64,000 nt of DNA, taken from positions 10,813,703 through 10,877,702 of the forward strand of contig NC_092255.1 in NCBI RefSeq assembly GCF_036320965.1. The letters are read 5' to 3'. Source of the stretch: Panulirus ornatus. Lineage: Eukaryota > Arthropoda > Malacostraca > Decapoda > Palinuridae. A program made the position numbers and the translations under genes. Shown piece by piece: positions 1-11,879 of the stretch. A model generated the notes under the pieces. It did no database searches and was not told the DNA's origin. It saw nothing but the letters and a program-made list of their open reading frames with translations. How positions within the stretch are numbered: position 1 is the stretch's first letter; every line of letters starts with the position of its first letter.

Positions 1-60
1 CAATTAAGATATGTATGATTAGGTACATATACAAATGGAAAATAAATTTGCTTAATTTTA

Positions 61-200
61 CCTCAACTCTGCAAAAAAAGGACTTTTTATGCGGGCTTTT
101 TTATGCAAGTGTGGTACCCATTCCAGAAATCCAGTAATCCAACAACACGCACCTACCTACACTTTTAAACGCACATACCGATCCATTGAGATATATATGG
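61..200 (+). repeat. Module X (reference copy)
   Basis: X is the least T-rich part of the unit. It runs from CCTCAACTCTGC to ATATATATGG. Landmarks are CTCTGCAAAAAAAGG, TTTATGCAAG, GGTACCCATTCC, CAACACGCACCTACC and CGATCCATTGAGATAT. The same landmarks in the same order, diverged, recur in module B of the composite units (CTCTGCAAAAAGAGTGG, TTTATGCAAG, CTACCCAAACAT, CAACACGCAACTACC, CTGATCTAATGATATATG). X and B are therefore paralogous subrepeats of an older, smaller monomer. No protein-coding or RNA-gene signature is visible. Confidence 0.85.
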
Positions 201-276
201 CTTGCAAACAGACTTTCTTTTAATCTTTCAAATTTTTCTTTTTTTTGTTAGTTTTCTTAACAAATCTCTTTTTATT

Positions 277-571
277 CTTCTAAAAAAAATATTTTTTGTC
301 TTTCACTTCCGTGTTTATTTAGAGTTCCCGAGTTGTTTTTTTTCATCTTCCAACCAGTATTTCAAACAATTCTTTTAACAAAACAGATGTTTTAGTTTTC
401 CAAAAGCTCTTTTTAAGTATTTTCAACAATATTTTCACAACACTAATTTATATTTGTCATCTGAACAGATTTTTTTTTCACTTCTAAATAGTTCTTATCT
501 AGTCATCCAAACGGATCTTTTTCGTTCTTCTTAATAGATTTCTTTAATCTTCCTGGCAGGTCTTTTTTTAT
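277..571 (+). repeat. T-rich subrepeat Ta (reference copy)
   Basis: Ta is the first of two tandem T-rich subrepeats. Ta and Tb share GTCTTTCA, TTCCGTGTTTATTTAGAG, TTCCCGAGT, TCTTTTTAAGTATTTTCAAC, TCATCTGAACAGA, a run of nine T, and ACGGATCTTTTTCGTTC. The offset between matching points is 295 bp at GTCTTTCA (298 against 593) and 323 bp at ACGGATC (511 against 834). The growth of 28 bp reflects extra sequence in Tb around GAAGTTTTCCAAAGAGC. Ta contains the TTCTTATCTAGTCATCC site, where small deletions recur in other units. Confidence 0.88.
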
Positions 572-873
572 CTTCCAAAAAAAATAGTTTTAGTCTTTCA
601 ATTCCGTGTTTATTTAGAGTTCCCGAGTAGTTTTTTTGAAGTTTTCCAAAGAGCAGTTTATTCATCTTCCAAGCAATTTTCAAACAGTTCTTTTAACCAA
701 ACAAATCTGTTTTAGTTTTCCAAAAAGCTCTTTTTAAGTATTTTCAACAGTATTTTCGTAACACTAATTTGTTTTTGTCATCTGAACAGATTTTTTTTTC
801 ACTCTTCTAAATAGTTCTTATCTAGTCTTCCAAACGGATCTTTTTCGTTCTTCTTAATAGATTTCTTCAATCT
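572..873 (+). repeat. T-rich subrepeat Tb (reference copy)
   Basis: Tb is the second T-rich subrepeat. It ends at CTTCAATCT, immediately before AATGAGATATG. In composite units the corresponding CTTCAATCT is followed by TCCTGGCTGGTG or ACCTGGCTGGTG and about 210 bp of module B before AATGA resumes. Ta keeps the related TTAATCTTCCTGGCAGG. The end of Tb in type A units is therefore a junction, not the original sequence. The run in GTAGTTTTTTTGAAG has seven T here and eight in other units, and this alone accounts for most of the 983/984 length difference. Confidence 0.88.
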
Positions 874-903
874 AATGAGATATGTATGGTAGTATGCCTG
901 TAC

Positions 904-960
904 AAATGGAAAAAGAAATGGGAAAAAGAGGGGCTACCTACATACCTACCTACCTACCTA
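904..960 (+). repeat. Purine-rich tract followed by (CCTA)n microsatellite
   Basis: A purine-rich stretch (904-933: A and G with two T, ending AAAAAGAGGGG) passes directly into a C-rich tetranucleotide run (934-960). On the + strand this contains CTACC, then CATACC, then three more CTACC-phased copies. Read on the minus strand, the core is GGTAGGTAGGTAGG: four GG pairs separated by TA, with a fifth GG further on. It recurs once per type A unit and is cut back by 20 bp in unit 10. The inner linker of composites has a shorter, diverged version (CTATCTACC then two CTACC, ending CTATC). Confidence 0.85.
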
Positions 961-3900
961 CACTCTTAAAAGCACATTCTGATCAATTAAGATATGTATG
1001 ATTAGGTACATATACAAATGGAAAATAAATTTGCTTAATTTTACCTCAACTCTGCAAAAAAAGGACTTTTTATGCGGGCTTTTTTATGCAAGTGTGGTAC
1101 CCATTCCAGAAATCCAGTAATCCAACAACACGCACCTACCTACACTTTTAAACGCACATACCGATCCATTGAGATATATATGGCTTGCAAACAGACTTTC
1201 TTTTAATCTTTCAAATTTTTCTTTTTTTTGTTAGTTTTCTTAACAAATCTCTTTTTATTCTTCTAAAAAAAATATTTTTTGTCTTTCACTTCCGTGTTTA
1301 TTTAGAGTTCCCGAGTTGTTTTTTTTCATCTTCCAACCAGTATTTCAAACAATTCTTTTAACAAAACAGATGTTTTAGTTTTCCAAAAGCTCTTTTTAAG
1401 TATTTTCAACAATATTTTCACAACACTAATTTATATTTGTCATCTGAACAGATTTTTTTTTCACTTCTAAATAGTTCTTATCTAGTCATCCAAACGGATC
1501 TTTTTCGTTCTTCTTAATAGATTTCTTTAATCTTCCTGGCAGGTCTTTTTTTATCTTCCAAAAAAAATAGTTTTAGTCTTTCAATTCCGTGTTTATTTAG
1601 AGTTCCCGAGTAGTTTTTTTGAAGTTTTCCAAAGAGCAGTTTATTCATCTTCCAAGCAATTTTCAAACAGTTCTTTTAACCAAACAAATCTGTTTTAGTT
1701 TTCCAAAAAGCTCTTTTTAAGTATTTTCAACAGTATTTTCGTAACACTAATTTGTTTTTGTCATCTGAACAGATTTTTTTTTCACTCTTCTAAATAGTTC
1801 TTATCTAGTCTTCCAAACGGATCTTTTTCGTTCTTCTTAATAGATTTCTTCAATCTAATGAGATATGTATGGTAGTATGCCTGTACAAATGGAAAAAGAA
1901 ATGGGAAAAAGAGGGGCTACCTACATACCTACCTACCTACCTACACTCTTAAAAGCACATTCTGATCAATTAAGATATGTATGATTAGGTACATATACAA
2001 ATGGAAAATAAATTTGCTTAATTTTACCTCAACTCTGCAAAAAAAGGACTTTTTATGCGGGCTTTTTTATGCAAGTGTGGTACCCATTCCAGAAATCCAG
2101 TAATCCAACAACACGCACCTACCTACACTTTTAAACGCACATACCGATCCATTGAGATATATATGGCTTGCAAACAGACTTTCTTTTAATCTTTCAAATT
2201 TTTCTTTTTTTTGTTAGTTTTCTTAACAAATCTCTTTTTATTCTTCTAAAAAAAATATTTTTTGTCTTTCACTTCCGTGTTTATTTAGAGTTCCCGAGTT
2301 GTTTTTTTTCATCTTCCAACCAGTATTTCAAACAATTCTTTTAACAAAACAGATGTTTTAGTTTTCCAAAAGCTCTTTTTAAGTATTTTCAACAATATTT
2401 TCACAACACTAATTTATATTTGTCATCTGAACAGATTTTTTTTTCACTTCTAAATAGTTCTTATCTAGTCATCCAAACGGATCTTTTTCGTTCTTCTTAA
2501 TAGATTTCTTTAATCTTCCTGGCAGGTCTTTTTTTATCTTCCAAAAAAAATAGTTTTAGTCTTTCAATTCCGTGTTTATTTAGAGTTCCCGAGTAGTTTT
2601 TTTTGAAGTTTTCCAAAGAGCAGTTTATTCATCTTCCAAGCAATTTTCAAACAGTTCTTTTAACCAAACAAATCTGTTTTAGTTTTCCAAAAAGCTCTTT
2701 TTAAGTATTTTCAACAGTATTTTCGTAACACTAATTTGTTTTTGTCATCTGAACAGATTTTTTTTTCACTCTTCTAAATAGTTCTTATCTAGTCTTCCAA
2801 ACGGATCTTTTTCGTTCTTCTTAATAGATTTCTTCAATCTAATGAGATATGTATGGTAGTATGCCTGTACAAATGGAAAAAGAAATGGGAAAAAGAGGGG
2901 CTACCTACATACCTACCTACCTACCTACACTCTTAAAAGCACATTCTGATCAATTAAGATATGTATGATTAGGTACATATACAAATGGAAAATAAATTTG
3001 CTTAATTTTACCTCAACTCTGCAAAAAAAGGACTTTTTATGCGGGCTTTTTTATGCAAGTGTGGTACCCATTCCAGAAATCCAGTAATCCAACAACACGC
3101 ACCTACCTACACTTTTAAACGCACATACCGATCCATTGAGATATATATGGCTTGCAAACAGACTTTCTTTTAATCTTTCAAATTTTTCTTTTTTTTGTTA
3201 GTTTTCTTAACAAATCTCTTTTTATTCTTCTAAAAAAAATATTTTTTGTCTTTCACTTCCGTGTTTATTTAGAGTTCCCGAGTTGTTTTTTTTCATCTTC
3301 CAACCAGTATTTCAAACAATTCTTTTAACAAAACAGATGTTTTAGTTTTCCAAAAGCTCTTTTTAAGTATTTTCAACAATATTTTCACAACACTAATTTA
3401 TATTTGTCATCTGAACAGATTTTTTTTTCACTTCTAAATAGTTCTTATCTAGTCATCCAAACGGATCTTTTTCGTTCTTCTTAATAGATTTCTTTAATCT
3501 TCCTGGCAGGTCTTTTTTTATCTTCCAAAAAAAATAGTTTTAGTCTTTCAATTCCGTGTTTATTTAGAGTTCCCGAGTAGTTTTTTTGAAGTTTTCCAAA
3601 GAGCAGTTTATTCATCTTCCAAGCAATTTTCAAACAGTTCTTTTAACCAAACAAATCTGTTTTAGTTTTCCAAAAAGCTCTTTTTAAGTATTTTCAACAG
3701 TATTTTCGTAACACTAATTTGTTTTTGTCATCTGAACAGATTTTTTTTTCACTCTTCTAAATAGTTCTTATCTAGTCTTCCAAACGGATCTTTTTCGTTC
3801 TTCTTAATAGATTTCTTCAATCTAATGAGATATGTATGGTAGTATGCCTGTACAAATGGAAAAAGAAATGGGAAAAAGAGGGGCTACCTACATACCTACC

Positions 3901-6900
3901 TACCTACCTACACTCTTAAAAGCACATTCTGATCAATTAAGATATGTATGATTAGGTACATATACAAATGGAAAATAAATTTGCTTAATTTTACCTCAAC
4001 TCTGCAAAAAAAGGACTTTTTATGCGGGCTTTTTTATGCAAGTGTGGTACCCATTCCAGAAATCCAGTAATCCAACAACACGCACCTACCTACACTTTTA
4101 AACGCACATACCGATCCATTGAGATATATATGGCTTGCAAACAGACTTTCTTTTAATCTTTCAAATTTTTCTTTTTTTTGTTAGTTTTCTTAACAAATCT
4201 CTTTTTATTCTTCTAAAAAAAATATTTTTTGTCTTTCACTTCCGTGTTTATTTAGAGTTCCCGAGTTGTTTTTTTTCATCTTCCAACCAGTATTTCAAAC
4301 AATTCTTTTAACAAAACAGATGTTTTAGTTTTCCAAAAGCTCTTTTTAAGTATTTTCAACAATATTTTCACAACACTAATTTATATTTGTCATCTGAACA
4401 GATTTTTTTTTCACTTCTAAATAGTTCTTATCTAGTCATCCAAACGGATCTTTTTCGTTCTTCTTAATAGATTTCTTTAATCTTCCTGGCAGGTCTTTTT
4501 TTATCTTCCAAAAAAAATAGTTTTAGTCTTTCAATTCCGTGTTTATTTAGAGTTCCCGAGTAGTTTTTTTGAAGTTTTCCAAAGAGCAGTTTATTCATCT
4601 TCCAAGCAATTTTCAAACAGTTCTTTTAACCAAACAAATCTGTTTTAGTTTTCCAAAAAGCTCTTTTTAAGTATTTTCAACAGTATTTTCGTAACACTAA
4701 TTTGTTTTTGTCATCTGAACAGATTTTTTTTTCACTCTTCTAAATAGTTCTTATCTAGTCTTCCAAACGGATCTTTTTCGTTCTTCTTAATAGATTTCTT
4801 CAATCTAATGAGATATGTATGGTAGTATGCCTGTACAAATGGAAAAAGAAATGGGAAAAAGAGGGGCTACCTACATACCTACCTACCTACCTACACTCTT
4901 AAAAGCACATTCTGATCAATTAAGATATGTATGATTAGGTACATATACAAATGGAAAATAAATTTGCTTAATTTTACCTCAACTCTGCAAAAAAAGGACT
5001 TTTTATGCGGGCTTTTTTATGCAAGTGTGGTACCCATTCCAGAAATCCAGTAATCCAACAACACGCACCTACCTACACTTTTAAACGCACATACCGATCC
5101 ATTGAGATATATATGGCTTGCAAACAGACTTTCTTTTAATCTTTCAAATTTTTCTTTTTTTTGTTAGTTTTCTTAACAAATCTCTTTTTATTCTTCTAAA
5201 AAAAATATTTTTTGTCTTTCACTTCCGTGTTTATTTAGAGTTCCCGAGTTGTTTTTTTTCATCTTCCAACCAGTATTTCAAACAATTCTTTTAACAAAAC
5301 AGATGTTTTAGTTTTCCAAAAGCTCTTTTTAAGTATTTTCAACAATATTTTCACAACACTAATTTATATTTGTCATCTGAACAGATTTTTTTTTCACTTC
5401 TAAATAGTTCTTATCTAGTCATCCAAACGGATCTTTTTCGTTCTTCTTAATAGATTTCTTTAATCTTCCTGGCAGGTCTTTTTTTATCTTCCAAAAAAAA
5501 TAGTTTTAGTCTTTCAATTCCGTGTTTATTTAGAGTTCCCGAGTAGTTTTTTTGAAGTTTTCCAAAGAGCAGTTTATTCATCTTCCAAGCAATTTTCAAA
5601 CAGTTCTTTTAACCAAACAAATCTGTTTTAGTTTTCCAAAAAGCTCTTTTTAAGTATTTTCAACAGTATTTTCGTAACACTAATTTGTTTTTGTCATCTG
5701 AACAGATTTTTTTTTCACTCTTCTAAATAGTTCTTATCTAGTCTTCCAAACGGATCTTTTTCGTTCTTCTTAATAGATTTCTTCAATCTAATGAGATATG
5801 TATGGTAGTATGCCTGTACAAATGGAAAAAGAAATGGGAAAAAGAGGGGCTACCTACATACCTACCTACCTACCTACACTCTTAAAAGCACATTCTGATC
5901 AATTAAGATATGTATGATTAGGTACATATACAAATGGAAAATAAATTTGCTTAATTTTACCTCAACTCTGCAAAAAAAGGACTTTTTATGCGGGCTTTTT
6001 TATGCAAGTGTGGTACCCATTCCAGAAATCCAGTAATCCAACAACACGCACCTACCTACACTTTTAAACGCACATACCGATCCATTGAGATATATATGGC
6101 TTGCAAACAGACTTTCTTTTAATCTTTCAAATTTTTCTTTTTTTTGTTAGTTTTCTTAACAAATCTCTTTTTATTCTTCTAAAAAAAATATTTTTTGTCT
6201 TTCACTTCCGTGTTTATTTAGAGTTCCCGAGTTGTTTTTTTTCATCTTCCAACCAGTATTTCAAACAATTCTTTTAACAAAACAGATGTTTTAGTTTTCC
6301 AAAAGCTCTTTTTAAGTATTTTCAACAATATTTTCACAACACTAATTTATATTTGTCATCTGAACAGATTTTTTTTTCACTTCTAAATAGTTCTTATCTA
6401 GTCATCCAAACGGATCTTTTTCGTTCTTCTTAATAGATTTCTTTAATCTTCCTGGCAGGTCTTTTTTTATCTTCCAAAAAAAATAGTTTTAGTCTTTCAA
6501 TTCCGTGTTTATTTAGAGTTCCCGAGTAGTTTTTTTTGAAGTTTTCCAAAGAGCAGTTTATTCATCTTCCAAGCAATTTTCAAACAGTTCTTTTAACCAA
6601 ACAAATCTGTTTTAGTTTTCCAAAAAGCTCTTTTTAAGTATTTTCAACAGTATTTTCGTAACACTAATTTGTTTTTGTCATCTGAACAGATTTTTTTTTC
6701 ACTCTTCTAAATAGTTCTTATCTAGTCTTCCAAACGGATCTTTTTCGTTCTTCTTAATAGATTTCTTCAATCTAATGAGATATGTATGGTAGTATGCCTG
6801 TACAAATGGAAAAAGAAATGGGAAAAAGAGGGGCTACCTACATACCTACCTACCTACCTACACTCTTAAAAGCACATTCTGATCAATTAAGATATGTATG

Positions 6901-8849
6901 ATTAGGTACATATACAAATGGAAAATAAATTTGCTTAATTTTACCTCAACTCTGCAAAAAAAGGACTTTTTATGCGGGCTTTTTTATGCAAGTGTGGTAC
7001 CCATTCCAGAAATCCAGTAATCCAACAACACGCACCTACCTACACTTTTAAACGCACATACCGATCCATTGAGATATATATGGCTTGCAAACAGACTTTC
7101 TTTTAATCTTTCAAATTTTTCTTTTTTTTGTTAGTTTTCTTAACAAATCTCTTTTTATTCTTCTAAAAAAAATATTTTTTGTCTTTCACTTCCGTGTTTA
7201 TTTAGAGTTCCCGAGTTGTTTTTTTTCATCTTCCAACCAGTATTTCAAACAATTCTTTTAACAAAACAGATGTTTTAGTTTTCCAAAAGCTCTTTTTAAG
7301 TATTTTCAACAATATTTTCACAACACTAATTTATATTTGTCATCTGAACAGATTTTTTTTTCACTTCTAAATAGTTCTTATCTAGTCATCCAAACGGATC
7401 TTTTTCGTTCTTCTTAATAGATTTCTTTAATCTTCCTGGCAGGTCTTTTTTTATCTTCCAAAAAAAATAGTTTTAGTCTTTCAATTCCGTGTTTATTTAG
7501 AGTTCCCGAGTAGTTTTTTTGAAGTTTTCCAAAGAGCAGTTTATTCATCTTCCAAGCAATTTTCAAACAGTTCTTTTAACCAAACAAATCTGTTTTAGTT
7601 TTCCAAAAAGCTCTTTTTAAGTATTTTCAACAGTATTTTCGTAACACTAATTTGTTTTTGTCATCTGAACAGATTTTTTTTTCACTCTTCTAAATAGTTC
7701 TTATCTAGTCTTCCAAACGGATCTTTTTCGTTCTTCTTAATAGATTTCTTCAATCTAATGAGATATGTATGGTAGTATGCCTGTACAAATGGAAAAAGAA
7801 ATGGGAAAAAGAGGGGCTACCTACATACCTACCTACCTACCTACACTCTTAAAAGCACATTCTGATCAATTAAGATATGTATGATTAGGTACATATACAA
7901 ATGGAAAATAAATTTGCTTAATTTTACCTCAACTCTGCAAAAAAAGGACTTTTTATGCGGGCTTTTTTATGCAAGTGTGGTACCCATTCCAGAAATCCAG
8001 TAATCCAACAACACGCACCTACCTACACTTTTAAACGCACATACCGATCCATTGAGATATATATGGCTTGCAAACAGACTTTCTTTTAATCTTTCAAATT
8101 TTTCTTTTTTTTGTTAGTTTTCTTAACAAATCTCTTTTTATTCTTCTAAAAAAAATATTTTTTGTCTTTCACTTCCGTGTTTATTTAGAGTTCCCGAGTT
8201 GTTTTTTTTCATCTTCCAACCAGTATTTCAAACAATTCTTTTAACAAAACAGATGTTTTAGTTTTCCAAAAGCTCTTTTTAAGTATTTTCAACAATATTT
8301 TCACAACACTAATTTATATTTGTCATCTGAACAGATTTTTTTTTCACTTCTAAATAGTTCTTATCTAGTCATCCAAACGGATCTTTTTCGTTCTTCTTAA
8401 TAGATTTCTTTAATCTTCCTGGCAGGTCTTTTTTTATCTTCCAAAAAAAATAGTTTTAGTCTTTCAATTCCGTGTTTATTTAGAGTTCCCGAGTAGTTTT
8501 TTTGAAGTTTTCCAAAGAGCAGTTTATTCATCTTCCAAGCAATTTTCAAACAGTTCTTTTAACCAAACAAATCTGTTTTAGTTTTCCAAAAAGCTCTTTT
8601 TAAGTATTTTCAACAGTATTTTCGTAACACTAATTTGTTTTTGTCATCTGAACAGATTTTTTTTTCACTCTTCTAAATAGTTCTTATCTAGTCTTCCAAA
8701 CGGATCTTTTTCGTTCTTCTTAATAGATTTCTTCAATCTAATGAGATATGTATGGTAGTATGCCTGTACAAATGGAAAAAGAAATGGGAAAAAGAGGGGC
8801 TACCTACATACCTACCTACCTACCTACACTCTTAAAAGCACATTCTGAT

Positions 8850-9813
8850 CAATTAAGATATGTATGATTAGGTACATATACAAATGGAAAATAAATTTGC
8901 TTAATTTTACCTCAACTCTGCAAAAAAAGGACTTTTTATGCGGGCTTTTTTATGCAAGTGTGGTACCCATTCCAGAAATCCAGTAATCCAACAACACGCA
9001 CCTACCTACACTTTTAAACGCACATACCGATCCATTGAGATATATATGGCTTGCAAACAGACTTTCTTTTAATCTTTCAAATTTTTCTTTTTTTTGTTAG
9101 TTTTCTTAACAAATCTCTTTTTATTCTTCTAAAAAAAATATTTTTTGTCTTTCACTTCCGTGTTTATTTAGAGTTCCCGAGTTGTTTTTTTTCATCTTCC
9201 AACCAGTATTTCAAACAATTCTTTTAACAAAACAGATGTTTTAGTTTTCCAAAAGCTCTTTTTAAGTATTTTCAACAATATTTTCACAACACTAATTTAT
9301 ATTTGTCATCTGAACAGATTTTTTTTTCACTTCTAAATAGTTCTTATCTAGTCATCCAAACGGATCTTTTTCGTTCTTCTTAATAGATTTCTTTAATCTT
9401 CCTGGCAGGTCTTTTTTTATCTTCCAAAAAAAATAGTTTTAGTCTTTCAATTCCGTGTTTATTTAGAGTTCCCGAGTAGTTTTTTTTGAAGTTTTCCAAA
9501 GAGCAGTTTATTCATCTTCCAAGCAATTTTCAAACAGTTCTTTTAACCAAACAAATCTGTTTTAGTTTTCCAAAAAGCTCTTTTTAAGTATTTTCAACAG
9601 TATTTTCGTAACACTAATTTGTTTTTGTCATCTGAACAGATTTTTTTTTCACTCTTCTAAATAGTTCTTATCTAGTCTTCCAAACGGATCTTTTTCGTTC
9701 TTCTTAATAGATTTCTTCAATCTAATGAGATATGTATGGTAGTATGCCTGTACAAATGGAAAAAGAAATGGGAAAAAGAGGGGCTACCTACACTCTTAAA
9801 AGCACATTCTGAT
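8850..9813 (+). repeat. Unit 10, type A with 20-bp (CCTA)n deletion
   Basis: This unit is 964 bp, from an eight-T (984-bp) parent minus 20 bp. After GAGGGGCTACCTA it goes straight to CACTCTTAAAAGC, skipping CATACCTACC TACCTACCTA near 9791. The loss removes most of the minus-strand GG tracts. The deletion lies between repeated CTACCTA motifs, as expected from slippage in a microsatellite. Confidence 0.92.
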
Positions 9814-10797
9814 CAATTAAGATATGTATGATTAGGTACATATACAAATGGAAAATAAATTTGCTTAATTTTACCTCAACTCTGCAAAAAAAGGACTTTT
9901 TATGCGGGCTTTTTTATGCAAGTGTGGTACCCATTCCAGAAATCCAGTAATCCAACAACACGCACCTACCTACACTTTTAAACGCACATACCGATCCATT
10001 GAGATATATATGGCTTGCAAACAGACTTTCTTTTAATCTTTCAAATTTTTCTTTTTTTTGTTAGTTTTCTTAACAAATCTCTTTTTATTCTTCTAAAAAA
10101 AATATTTTTTGTCTTTCACTTCCGTGTTTATTTAGAGTTCCCGAGTTGTTTTTTTTCATCTTCCAACCAGTATTTCAAACAATTCTTTTAACAAAACAGA
10201 TGTTTTAGTTTTCCAAAAGCTCTTTTTAAGTATTTTCAACAATATTTTCACAACACTAATTTATATTTGTCATCTGAACAGATTTTTTTTTCACTTCTAA
10301 ATAGTTCTTATCTAGTCATCCAAACGGATCTTTTTCGTTCTTCTTAATAGATTTCTTTAATCTTCCTGGCAGGTCTTTTTTTATCTTCCAAAAAAAATAG
10401 TTTTAGTCTTTCAATTCCGTGTTTATTTAGAGTTCCCGAGTAGTTTTTTTTGAAGTTTTCCAAAGAGCAGTTTATTCATCTTCCAAGCAATTTTCAAACA
10501 GTTCTTTTAACCAAACAAATCTGTTTTAGTTTTCCAAAAAGCTCTTTTTAAGTATTTTCAACAGTATTTTCGTAACACTAATTTGTTTTTGTCATCTGAA
10601 CAGATTTTTTTTTCACTCTTCTAAATAGTTCTTATCTAGTCTTCCAAACGGATCTTTTTCGTTCTTCTTAATAGATTTCTTCAATCTAATGAGATATGTA
10701 TGGTAGTATGCCTGTACAAATGGAAAAAGAAATGGGAAAAAGAGGGGCTACCTACATACCTACCTACCTACCTACACTCTTAAAAGCACATTCTGAT
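9814..10797 (+). repeat. Unit 11, type A (984 bp, eight-T variant)
   Basis: A standard A unit, carrying the eight-T form of the GTAGTnGAAG run. It has the full (CCTA)n tract. It is the last A unit before the first composite. Confidence 0.93.
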
Positions 10798-11670
10798 CAA
10801 TTAAGATATGTATGATTAGGTACATATACAAATGGAAAATAAATTTGCTTAATTTTACCTCAACTCTGCAAAAAAAGGACTTTTTATGCGGGCTTTTTTA
10901 TGCAAGTGTGGTACCCATTCCAGAAATCCAGTAATCCAACAACACGCACCTACCTACACTTTTAAACGCACATACCGATCCATTGAGATATATATGGCTT
11001 GCAAACAGACTTTCTTTTAATCTTTCAAATTTTTCTTTTTTTTGTTAGTTTTCTTAACAAATCTCTTTTTATTCTTCTAAAAAAAATATTTTTTGTCTTT
11101 CACTTCCGTGTTTATTTAGAGTTCCCGAGTTGTTTTTTTTCATCTTCCAACCAGTATTTCAAACAATTCTTTTAACAAAACAGATGTTTTAGTTTTCCAA
11201 AAGCTCTTTTTAAGTATTTTCAACAATATTTTCACAACACTAATTTATATTTGTCATCTGAACAGATTTTTTTTTCACTTCTAAATAGTTCTTATCTAGT
11301 CATCCAAACGGATCTTTTTCGTTCTTCTTAATAGATTTCTTTAATCTTCCTGGCAGGTCTTTTTTTATCTTCCAAAAAAAATAGTTTTAGTCTTTCAATT
11401 CCGTGTTTATTTAGAGTTCCCGAGTAGTTTTTTTGAAGTTTTCCAAAGAGCAGTTTATTCATCTTCCAAGCAATTTTCAAACAGTTCTTTTAACCAAACA
11501 AATCTGTTTTAGTTTTCCAAAAAGCTCTTTTTAAGTATTTTCAACAGTATTTTCGTAACACTAATTTGTTTTTGTCATCTGAACAGATTTTTTTTTCACT
11601 CTTCTAAATAGTTCTTATCTAGTCTTCCAAACGGATCTTTTTCGTTCTTCTTAATAGATTTCTTCAATCT

Positions 11671-11879
11671 ACCTGGCTGGTGTTTTGTCTCTTCCAACAC
11701 TTATTTCTTAGTCTACTAAAGAAATTGAAAAAAAGTCGCTTATTGTAACCGACACTCTGCAAAAAGAGTGGCTTGAACGGGTCTCTCTACGATTATTTAT
11801 GCAAGCCTGCTACCCAAACATCTGTCCAGAATTCCATCAACACGCAACTACCTACACTCCTAAAAGCATATACTGCTCT
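11671..11879 (+). repeat. Module B1 of composite 12
   Basis: This ~209-bp module lies between CTTCAATCT and AATGATATATG and is absent from type A units. It contains CTGGCTGGTGTTTTG, a run of A in ATTGAAAAAAAGTCGC, CTCTGCAAAAAGAGTGG, GCAAGCCTGCTACCC, an EcoRI-type GAATTC, and CAACACGCAACTACC. Its second half is clearly related to X. It is flanked by ATCT on the left (CAATCT) and ends in TCT before AATGA on the right (GCTCT in this copy, GATCT in the other copies). Confidence 0.88.

Larger units (their letters stand above)
1..983 (+). repeat. Reference type A unit (unit 1)
   Basis: This is the standard 983-bp monomer used here as coordinate reference. Its parts are: linker 1-60; module X 61-200, with higher G+C and the array's single GGTACC per A unit; T-rich spacer 201-276; T-rich copy Ta 277-571; T-rich copy Tb 572-873; linker 874-983 with a purine-rich tract (904-933) and a (CCTA)n tract (934-960). 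The boundary at CAATTAAG is arbitrary, since any rotation of a tandem unit is equivalent. The same modules in the same order are found in nearly every other unit. Confidence 0.95.
1..8849 (+). repeat. Type A units 1-9
   Basis: Nine nearly identical A units start at 1, 984, 1967, 2951, 3934, 4917, 5900, 6884 and 7867. The visible difference is the T run in GTAGTnGAAG: seven T in units 1, 2, 4, 5, 6, 8 and 9, and eight T in units 3 and 7. No other structural change is evident, and there is nothing gene-like in this 8.8 kb. Such low divergence fits recent amplification or strong homogenisation. Assembly over-smoothing cannot be excluded from sequence alone. Confidence 0.93.

Noticed and set aside
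611..740. Hairpin AAAAAG-CT-CTTTTT in Tb as a transcription terminator or RNA structure
   Set aside because: A 6-bp A/T-rich stem with a 2-base loop is too weak, and such matches are expected by chance in this sequence.
904..940. Purine-rich tract as a retrotransposon polypurine tract next to an LTR
   Set aside because: AAAAAGAGGGG resembles such tracts, but it is followed by CTACC, not TG. No terminal repeat, primer binding site or reverse transcriptase remnant is visible anywhere.
934..960. (CCTA)n as telomeric repeat
   Set aside because: The minus-strand period is TAGG, four bases, not TTAGG, TTAGGG or TTAGGC. It is a short internal tract in each unit, so it is better called a microsatellite.
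1..983. CENP-B box-like motif marking a centromeric satellite
   Set aside because: I looked for the conserved TTCG----A--CGGG pattern on both strands at TTCG, CCCG and CGGG occurrences and found none. The centromere question stays open on other grounds.
11671..11879. Module B as an inserted mobile element
   Set aside because: B is paralogous to X and sits in register within the repeat. It has no terminal inverted repeats and no coding capacity. The flanking ATCT fits a deletion in type A better than a target-site duplication, though four bases cannot settle it alone.
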